DNA of 64,000 bases from Streptomyces sp. NBC_00654 (lineage in GTDB: Bacteria > Actinomycetota > Actinomycetes > Streptomycetales > Streptomycetaceae), in the NCBI RefSeq assembly GCF_026341775.1, contig NZ_JAPEOB010000002.1, forward strand, positions 248,001 to 312,000, given 5' to 3'. Position numbers and translations under genes: made by a program. How positions within the stretch are numbered: the first letter of the stretch is position 1; each line of letters opens with the position of its first letter. The notes beneath the pieces were generated by a model. It worked only from the letters and a program-made list of their open reading frames with translations, did no database searches and had not been told where the DNA came from. Below, piece by piece: positions 58,188 to 64,000 of this stretch.

Positions 58188-58861
58188 CACAGGTGCCCGA
58201 ACTCGGCGATCAGTTCGGCGACCGACAGGCCGGAGCCGATCTTCTCGCGGATCACCCGCTCCCTGTCGATGTTCATCCTCGTGCGGGCGAGGACGGTCTC
58301 GGCCTCGTCCTGCGGTACGACGGCGATGCCGTTCTCGTCGGCGACCAGGATGTCCCCCGGGTTGATCACCTGACCGTCGATCACCACCGGCACGTTCACC
58401 TGGACCGGCTCGGTTCGGTCGTGCACGGCGGTCGGGGAGGGCCTCGGGACGGTGCTGCGGTACCAGACCGGGAAGTCGAGGTCGCGGATCTCGTCGACGT
58501 CGCGGATGGCGCCGTCGACGATGCCTGCGGCCAGACCGATCTGCCGCGACAGGGTGGACATCAGGCCGCCCCACATCGCGGTGCGGGTGGTGCCGTGGCA
58601 GGCCACCACGATCACATCGCCCGGCTGCGCCCGGGTCAGTACCGGCATGCAGTCGACCAGGTCGTCGATCGAGAGGTTGACGGTGAGCGCCGGCCCGGCG
58701 ATCTTGTGGTGGTGTTTCACCGGCAGCAGCCCGCCGATCGCGCCGACCCGCCGCCGGGCGTCGGTGACCAGACAGCTCGGGCTGTACTCGGCGAGCACCT
58801 CGCGGAAGGCCTCGACGATCTCCTGGGGTGGGCGGTTCAGTTCGTTGCGGACAGTTTCCAC
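58187..58861 (-). CDS. RraA-like protein (HMG aldolase family)
   Basis: 224 residues from the GTG at 58861 (GGGAG upstream), overlapping the transketolase 3' end by 25 bases. GPALTVNLSIDDL, PGDVIVVACHG, GAIRDVDEIRDLDFPVW and NPGDILVADENGIAVVP match the RraA / 4-hydroxy-4-methyl-2-oxoglutarate aldolase family. Members cleave or form pyruvate aldols with a divalent metal; others bind RNase E. In this operon an aldolase or decarboxylase role is more likely than RNA control. Confidence 0.8.
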   Translation of the reverse strand: METVRNELNRPPQEIVEAFREVLAEYSPSCLVTDARRRVGAIGGLLPVKHHHKIAGPALTVNLSIDDLVDCMPVLTRAQPGDVIVVACHGTTRTAMWGGLMSTLSRQIGLAAGIVDGAIRDVDEIRDLDFPVWYRSTVPRPSPTAVHDRTEPVQVNVPVVIDGQVINPGDILVADENGIAVVPQDEAETVLARTRMNIDRERVIREKIGSGLSVAELIAEFGHL

Positions 58862-60798
58862 GGTGTGTCTCCCGTCGGTTGGGTGGTACGGGTGCGGTCC
58901 AGGACGTCCGCGCCGATCAGGTGCGCCAGGTGCGCTGCGTCCATGCCATGCGCGGCGAGCACTTCCGCGTCGGTGCCGCAGCGCGGTACGTCCGTGAGGC
59001 CGACGCCGCGGAAGGAGGCTCCGTCCCAGGTGCCCGTCTCCAGCAGCTGCCGGGCGATCAGGTCGGCCTGGCCACCGCTGCTGTACTGGTGCTCGACCAC
59101 GAACACATGCCGGACGCCGGTCAGCAGCTCGCCCAGCCACACCGGGTCGACCCGGTTGTGCCAGGGCAGGTCCACCACCGTCAGCTCGATGCCCTGTGCG
59201 GCAAGCAGGCCGGCGGCGCCCAGCAGCTGCGCGAGGACCACCGGGCCGGCGCCGAACGCGACCGACCGGCCGCCGGTACGCAGTACCTGGCCCCGGCCGG
59301 TCACCAGGGGCGCGGGCGGCAGATCCGCCAGTTCGGCGGGGACCGGTTGGCTGGACAGCCGCAGATAGACGCTGTCCGGGGTGGACCGGCAGTAGTGCAG
59401 CGCGGCGGCCAGCTGGGCCGGGTGGGACGGTTCCAGGATGGCCAGACCGGGGACGGCGCACAGCGCCGACACGTCGCGGACCGCCTGGTGCGAATGTCCG
59501 GGCCCGGCGGGCAGCAGCCCGGCGAGCGAGCCGACGTACACCACCGGCCGCCGCTCGGTGGCGTTGTTGTAGATGTGCTCATTGGGCCGCGCGTGCAGGA
59601 AGCAGGAGAACGAGTGCACGAACGGCCGCAGACCGCCGGCCGCCAGTCCGCCCGCCATCGAGACCATGTCCTGCTCGGCGATGCCGCATTCGACGAAACG
59701 GTCCGGGTGGGCCTCACGGAACGGGATCAGGCCGGTGTCGAGCACCAGGTCGCCGTCCAGCGCGACGATCCGCGGATCGTCGTGTGCCGCCTCGGTGAGC
59801 AGTCGGCCGTACAGCTCGGGCAGCCGCACCCCGGCCGGTTTCACCGGCCGGTCCAGCGTTCGCTCGACCGGCCGGAGGGGCGGCAGGCCGTGCCTGCGGA
59901 GTATCCCGTCGGCGGTGTCGGTCAGCTCCCGGTGCGCGGAGCGGTAGTCCTGCGGGCTCGGCGCGCCGCTGTGGTGGCGGTAGCGCCATTCGCCGGGTTC
60001 CATCGAGGTCGCGGCGAACGTGGGGCAGCCGCCGCCCTTCACCGTTTCCGCGATGATGACCACGGGCTGCTCCGGGTGGTCCTCGGCGCGGCGGGTGAAC
60101 GCCTTCTCCAGCTGCCGGGGATCGTGCCCGTCGCAGCGCAGCACGCCCCAGCCCGCGGCGGTGAACTTGCCCGGCAGGTCGCCGAGGTCGCTGACGTCGG
60201 TGACGAACGTGTCGGACTGCAGGCGGTTGTGGTCGACCACCACGGTCAGCTCGCCCATCCCGTACCGCGCGGCACTGGGCAGCGCCTCCCAGTTCTGGCC
60301 CTCCTGCAGTTCGCCGTCCCCGGTCATCACCACCACCCGGGAGACCCGGCCGGCCAGGCGATGGGCGAGGATCAGGCCCTTCGCCTTGGAGATCCCCATG
60401 CCGAGGGAACCGGTGTTGAAGGGCATTCCCGGAGTGCCGACGTCAGGGTGACCGGGCAGCCCGTCGATCCGCCGCAGCCGGTGCAGGAGGTCCTCGTCCA
60501 GCCGTCCGAGCGCGATCATCGCGGCGTACAGTCCGGGCGCGTCGTGTCCCTTCGACGAGAAGTACACGTCGCCGTTGGCTTCGAACGGCTGGTCGAGCTC
60601 CTCCAGCAACAGCCAGCTGACCACGTCGGCGGCGCTGAAGCTGGAACCGATGTGTCCCGACCCTGCGCGCGCGATCATGTAGAGGGTGTTGATCCGGGAC
60701 ATCGCCGCGAAGGCGAGGGCCCTTTCGTACGGATCGTCGACATGGCCCAGGACGCGCTCGAACTCGGTGCGCGGTATCCAGGCCAAGGAGCTGTCCAT
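58837..60798 (-). CDS. transketolase, full length
   Basis: 653 residues in one chain. Thiamine diphosphate site GDGELQEGQNWEALPSAARY with the closing N in VVDHN, KGHDAPGLYA, the catalytic Glu in FVECGIAEQDMVSMAGGLA, and a C-terminal domain. The sequence is divergent from housekeeping transketolases and starts MDSSLAWIPRTEFERV; GAGGAGAAG precedes the ATG. Transketolases move two-carbon units between sugars. Here it may build the chain that NeuB extends. A frame running on to 61584 crosses the SDR gene. Confidence 0.88.
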   Translation of the reverse strand: MDSSLAWIPRTEFERVLGHVDDPYERALAFAAMSRINTLYMIARAGSGHIGSSFSAADVVSWLLLEELDQPFEANGDVYFSSKGHDAPGLYAAMIALGRLDEDLLHRLRRIDGLPGHPDVGTPGMPFNTGSLGMGISKAKGLILAHRLAGRVSRVVVMTGDGELQEGQNWEALPSAARYGMGELTVVVDHNRLQSDTFVTDVSDLGDLPGKFTAAGWGVLRCDGHDPRQLEKAFTRRAEDHPEQPVVIIAETVKGGGCPTFAATSMEPGEWRYRHHSGAPSPQDYRSAHRELTDTADGILRRHGLPPLRPVERTLDRPVKPAGVRLPELYGRLLTEAAHDDPRIVALDGDLVLDTGLIPFREAHPDRFVECGIAEQDMVSMAGGLAAGGLRPFVHSFSCFLHARPNEHIYNNATERRPVVYVGSLAGLLPAGPGHSHQAVRDVSALCAVPGLAILEPSHPAQLAAALHYCRSTPDSVYLRLSSQPVPAELADLPPAPLVTGRGQVLRTGGRSVAFGAGPVVLAQLLGAAGLLAAQGIELTVVDLPWHNRVDPVWLGELLTGVRHVFVVEHQYSSGGQADLIARQLLETGTWDGASFRGVGLTDVPRCGTDAEVLAAHGMDAAHLAHLIGADVLDRTRTTQPTGDTPWKLSATN

Positions 60799-60824
60799 GG
60801 CTTCTCCTCGTGGATGGGTCGGTG

Positions 60825-61634
60825 TCACCAACAGCTGAACCCGCCGTCCACGGTGAGTTCGGTTCCGGTGACGTAGCGGCTCAGGTCGGACGCGAGGAAC
60901 AGCAGCGGTCCGGTGAGGTCCTCGGCACGGGCCATGCGCCGCAGCGGCACGCGGGCGTGGAACTTCTCCCGGAACGCGGGGTCCTGCCCGCCCAGCACAC
61001 CGCCCGGCGACAAGGTGTTGACCCGCACCCCGGCCGGCCCCCACAGCGCCGCGAGGTACCGGGTGAGCGAGGCGACGCCTGCCTTGGACATGCCGTACGC
61101 GGGCGGTTTCAGGAACGGCGGATCCATCGGCAGGTGCTCGTACATCCGCGGGTCGGGCGCGAGGCCGCCGTACATCGATCCGATGTTGATGACGGACCCG
61201 CCGCCGTGCCGGACCATCCGCGACCCGAACACCTGGCACATCCGCAGCGTCCCCTGGGCGTTGACCGCGAGTATGCCGCCGGACACCTCGTCCGGGATGT
61301 CCTCGAAGCACCAGCTGGCGCCCGCGGCCGACGGTGGGCTGTCGATGCCGGCGTTGTTGATCAGAATGGTCGGCTCGCCGGCCAGTTCGAGACAGTCGTC
61401 GAGCGCGCGGCGCAGGCTGCCGGTGTCGGTGACGTCCGCGACCAGCGTGGCGAACCGCTTCGGGTCGTGGTTGTCCAGCACCGCCCGCAGCTCCGGCCCG
61501 CGGGTGTCCCGCACATCCAGGCCCAGCACATCGGCACCGGCGCCCAGCAGGGCGTCCACCCACATGGCGCCGAGCCGTCCGCACACGCCGGTCACGACGG
61601 CGACCGATCCGGTCAGGTCAATCGCGGTCGGCAT
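60825..61634 (-). CDS. short-chain dehydrogenase/reductase
   Basis: 269 residues of classical SDR: VVTGVCGRLGAMWVDALLG (cofactor site), NNAGIDSPP (NNAG), the Ser in INIGSMYGG, and YGMSKAGV (YxxxK). C-terminal GTELTVDGGFSCW is typical. It probably reduces or oxidises a hydroxyl of the sugar-acid intermediate. The ATG overlaps the NeuB-like stop by 17 bases. Confidence 0.9.
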   Translation of the reverse strand: MPTAIDLTGSVAVVTGVCGRLGAMWVDALLGAGADVLGLDVRDTRGPELRAVLDNHDPKRFATLVADVTDTGSLRRALDDCLELAGEPTILINNAGIDSPPSAAGASWCFEDIPDEVSGGILAVNAQGTLRMCQVFGSRMVRHGGGSVINIGSMYGGLAPDPRMYEHLPMDPPFLKPPAYGMSKAGVASLTRYLAALWGPAGVRVNTLSPGGVLGGQDPAFREKFHARVPLRRMARAEDLTGPLLFLASDLSRYVTGTELTVDGGFSCW

Positions 61635-62685
61635 CGCCGTCCACCAGGTCCTCCAGGGTGATGTCGGCGTCGGCCGCCAGCGGCCGGCCGAGATGGCGGC
61701 CCACCACGTCGGCGAGCCGGTCGGGAGTCAGCCCGTCGCCCGGCGACTTGATCGCCACGTCCTCCATGATGAGTCGGTGCCCTGCCGGCAGGTCCCGGTG
61801 GGCGACCAGCTTCTTGCCCATCTTGTTGATCGCGGGCCGCTCGCCCGGCAGGACCTGCTTGTCCCGGCTGCCCAGCGAGCGCCGCACGCGGCGCAGCCCG
61901 TCGACCATTTCGGCCATGTCCGCCTGCTCCAACGAGAACTTGTGGTCGCTGCCGGGCCGGGTGCGGTCGAGAGTGACATGCTTCTCCACCACCCGGGCGC
62001 CGAGCGCGTACGCGGTCCAGGCGGCCCACGGGCCGAGGTCGTGCCCGGAGAAACCGACCACCGTCCGGGGGAACTCGGCCCGGTAGGTGCTCAGCACCGC
62101 CAGGTTCAACTCCTCCGGCTCGGCCGGGTACATCGCCGTGCACTGCAGCAGCGCGAGGTCCGGGTTGATCGGCAGGACGGTGCCGCAGGCGCGCCGCACG
62201 GCCTCCATGTCGGCGCCACCGGTACTCACGATCAGCGGCTTGCCCGCCTTCGCCGCGTAGGCGAGCAGTGGTGTGTTCCTGATGTCCCCGGACGCGATCT
62301 TGATCGCCGGCACACCGAGCTCGGCCAGGAAGTCCACGCTGGCGAAGTCGAAGGCGGTGGCCAGGAAGTCCACGCGCAGTTCGGCCGACAGCTGCTGGAG
62401 ATAGGTGTACTCGTGGGTGCCGAACTCGAGGAACTCGCGGTGCGCTCCGTACGTCGGGCCGAAGCTGTTGCGTCCCGTGTAGGGGGAGTCGTACATCGCC
62501 CTGGTGTAGAGCGAGCGGTTGTTCCGCTTCTGCAGCTTGACCGCGCTGGCCCCGGCCGCGGCCGCCTGACGTACCAGCTCCTCCGCCTTGCCCAGATCGC
62601 CCTCGTGGTTGTGGCCGATCTCCGCGATCACATAGGCGTCGGTCTCGTCCGAGATGGTCCGATCGTTTACCGTCAGCGCTCTCAT
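61618..62685 (-). CDS. NeuB-like 2-oxo-3-deoxy acid synthase with SAF domain
   Basis: 355 residues. YVIAEIGHNHEGDLGKAEEL, AVKLQKRNNR, ATAFDFASVDFL, IKIASGDI, VGFSGHDLG and EKHVTLDRTRPGSDHKFSLE match the N-acetylneuraminate synthase family; residues from about 285 form the antifreeze-like SAF domain. The family condenses phosphoenolpyruvate with an aldose to give a 2-oxo-3-deoxy acid (sialic acid type). No CMP transferase or epimerase (NeuA, NeuC) is near, so classic sialic acid capsule synthesis is unlikely. Confidence 0.88.
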   Translation of the reverse strand: MRALTVNDRTISDETDAYVIAEIGHNHEGDLGKAEELVRQAAAAGASAVKLQKRNNRSLYTRAMYDSPYTGRNSFGPTYGAHREFLEFGTHEYTYLQQLSAELRVDFLATAFDFASVDFLAELGVPAIKIASGDIRNTPLLAYAAKAGKPLIVSTGGADMEAVRRACGTVLPINPDLALLQCTAMYPAEPEELNLAVLSTYRAEFPRTVVGFSGHDLGPWAAWTAYALGARVVEKHVTLDRTRPGSDHKFSLEQADMAEMVDGLRRVRRSLGSRDKQVLPGERPAINKMGKKLVAHRDLPAGHRLIMEDVAIKSPGDGLTPDRLADVVGRHLGRPLAADADITLEDLVDGDADRD

Positions 62686-62690
62686 CGTTC

Positions 62691-63974
62691 TCAGGTCCTC
62701 TCCAGAAGATCGGTCACCAGCGAAGCGAACCGGTCCAGACCGAGGTCGATCTCCGCCGGTGTGAGCGAGCTGCAGGACAGTCGCAGCTGCCGCTGACCGC
62801 CCCCTGCCGCGTAGAAGTGGTGCATCGGCGTCCAGATGACCTTGTGCCGCTTGGCCGAGTGGGCGAGCAGGTCGTCGTCGGCGACGAACGGCACCGTGAC
62901 GACCAGGAAGAATCCGCCGTCCGGTCGGTTCCAGGAGACCGGCGACGTTGTCGGGAACCGCGCGGCCAGCCCGTCGAGCAGGTGCCGCAGCCGCTGTCCG
63001 TACCGCGCGGTGGCGTCCCGGTTCGCCTCGCGCAGAGCGAAGTCGCTCTCCAGCAGCCGGCCGCCGATGACCGCCTGCGCGATCGGCGGGGTATTGACCG
63101 TGATCATGCTCTTGATCTTCGACAGCTCGTCGGCGAGGGTGCCGACGACCTCTCCGTCCCGGACGACCGGCTGGTCCGCCACCACGTACCCGATCCGGGC
63201 GCCGGGCAGGGCGGTCTTGGCGTACGAGCCGAGGTAGACGACCCGATGTCCCGTGTCCAGCGACTTGAGCGTCGGCTTCGGGGGCGCGCCGTCGCCGAAG
63301 AAGCCGTACGGGTTGTCCTCGATGATCAGGATGTCCAGCTCCGCGGCCAGCTCCAGCAGCCGGCGCCGGGTCGGCACGTCGAGACTGAGCCCGGTCGGAT
63401 TGGCGAAGTCGGGCACCAGGTAGCAGGCCCGGGGCCGCAGTCCGGCCTCGCGCGCGCCCCGCACCTTGGCCGCCAGGTCGTCCAGGTCGATGCCGCCGGC
63501 GCCGCTGTCGACCGGCACGACCGGCATGTCGACCAGACGGGCCGCGCCGGTGATGCCCACGTAGGCCGGTGAGGTGGCCAGGAGCACGTCGCGGTCACCG
63601 GCCCGCAGGGCGCGCAGCACCAGGACCATGGCCTCCTGACAGCCGACGGTCACCAGGATCGACTCCGGGTCGGCGTGGATGTTCTCGTCGGTCACGAGGT
63701 TGCGGGCCACCAGGTCCTGGATCACCCCTTTCGTTCTGCCGTACTGGTAGAGCCGGTTGCGGGCCACTTCCGCGCCGCGGGGCGTGCCGTCGGTGACGTA
63801 CTCGGTCCAGGTACGCAGATACCGGTGGACGTCCTCCACCGAGAACCCGCCCGGGTCCGGCCGTCCGGGCGCGAAGGAGACCGCGTCCGGGTACCGGTCG
63901 GACACCTCGTTCAGCAGGTTCATCGACAGCAGCGCCGGATCGGACAGCGACCCGTGCAGGCCGGCCAGGTCCAT
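62691..63974 (-). CDS. HpgT-like PLP aminotransferase
   Basis: 427 residues. SDPALLSMNLLNEVSDRYPD, SFAPGRPDPGGF, LYQYGRTKGVIQDLVARNLV, VTVGCQEAM, VPDFANPTG and the PLP lysine in YLGSYAKTALPGARIGYV strongly resemble hydroxyphenylglycine/dihydroxyphenylglycine transaminases (HpgT). These aminate arylglyoxylates. The other Hpg genes are not in the window. Next to NeuB it may instead aminate the 2-oxo acid made there. The ATG at 63974 has GGAG upstream; a GTG one codon earlier is possible. Confidence 0.82.
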   Translation of the reverse strand: MDLAGLHGSLSDPALLSMNLLNEVSDRYPDAVSFAPGRPDPGGFSVEDVHRYLRTWTEYVTDGTPRGAEVARNRLYQYGRTKGVIQDLVARNLVTDENIHADPESILVTVGCQEAMVLVLRALRAGDRDVLLATSPAYVGITGAARLVDMPVVPVDSGAGGIDLDDLAAKVRGAREAGLRPRACYLVPDFANPTGLSLDVPTRRRLLELAAELDILIIEDNPYGFFGDGAPPKPTLKSLDTGHRVVYLGSYAKTALPGARIGYVVADQPVVRDGEVVGTLADELSKIKSMITVNTPPIAQAVIGGRLLESDFALREANRDATARYGQRLRHLLDGLAARFPTTSPVSWNRPDGGFFLVVTVPFVADDDLLAHSAKRHKVIWTPMHHFYAAGGGQRQLRLSCSSLTPAEIDLGLDRFASLVTDLLERT

Positions 63975-64000
63975 CACCGCTCCGGGCGGTGCCGTTCGGG

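Noticed and set aside
58837..61584. Single 915-residue transketolase fusion
   Set aside because: The frame upstream of 60798 crosses the SDR gene, which has all SDR motifs; the ATG at 60798 has a strong ribosome site.
61618..62685. Sialic acid (capsule) synthesis locus
   Set aside because: No NeuA, NeuC or polysaccharide genes; the neighbours are aminotransferases, a transketolase and an MbtH.
62691..63974. Hydroxyphenylglycine biosynthesis
   Set aside because: Only an HpgT-like aminotransferase is present; the mandelate synthase, oxidase and prephenate genes are absent from the window, so the pathway is not supported.

Overview
The window is high-GC DNA with GTG starts, tightly overlapping genes and SARP, LuxR-type and StrR-type regulators, as expected of Streptomyces or a close actinomycete. 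It is almost entirely specialised-metabolite (biosynthetic gene cluster) DNA. I saw no tRNA, rRNA or CRISPR array.

Layout. (1) 1-260: debris of a tyrosine recombinase and an IS5-type transposase. (2) 440-14347, minus strand: one operon for a three-module NRPS (A-T, C-A-T, C-A-T-TE). It also encodes a natural fusion of ornithine N-hydroxylase and a PaiB/KtzT-like domain (predicted one-protein route to piperazic acid), a 59-residue MbtH-like protein, an exporter, an amidino-hydrolase and a 2-oxoglutarate oxygenase. Its base composition looks less GC-rich than the next cluster. (3) 15029-17348: an apparently intact IS21-family element with inverted repeats and a 5-bp target duplication. (4) 17522-36636: an exporter divergent from a second NRPS of three proteins. 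It begins with a dead adenylation domain followed by a methyltransferase-interrupted one with a phenylalanine code, has a luciferase-like monooxygenase between the NRPS genes, and ends in a thioesterase. (5) 36731-39563, minus: cysC-cysD-cysN sulfate activation. (6) 39625-44862, minus: 2-oxopentenoate hydratase, acylating aldehyde dehydrogenase, 4-hydroxy-2-oxoacid aldolase, free ACP, HisC-like aminotransferase and an LnmK-like acyltransferase/decarboxylase, which together look like a route to an unusual gamma-hydroxy or unsaturated amino acid. (7) 45350-54374, minus: a StrR-type regulator with a StrR-type palindrome inside its own coding sequence, two transthyretin-like proteins lacking hydroxyisourate hydrolase residues, a 23-residue peptide ORF behind a SARP-type direct repeat, a large SARP and a large LuxR-type (LAL) regulator. 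(8) 54959-63974, minus: MbtH, lysine 6-aminotransferase, HAD phosphatase, RmlD-like reductase, RraA-like protein, full-length transketolase, SDR, NeuB-like synthase and an HpgT-like aminotransferase. This is probably part of a cluster that continues past the right edge.

How it may work together. Region 2 should make a tripeptide probably containing piperazate. Region 4 should make a tetrapeptide starting with N-methyl-phenylalanine. Regions 6 and 8 share a theme: build a 2-oxo acid by aldol-type chemistry, then transaminate it to a non-proteinogenic amino acid. The regulators in region 7 sit between them and could control regions 4-8 as one large cluster. Whether region 2 is a separate cluster is open; the IS21 element and the composition change suggest a boundary. 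Substrate codes were read by eye from motif alignment and are predictions.
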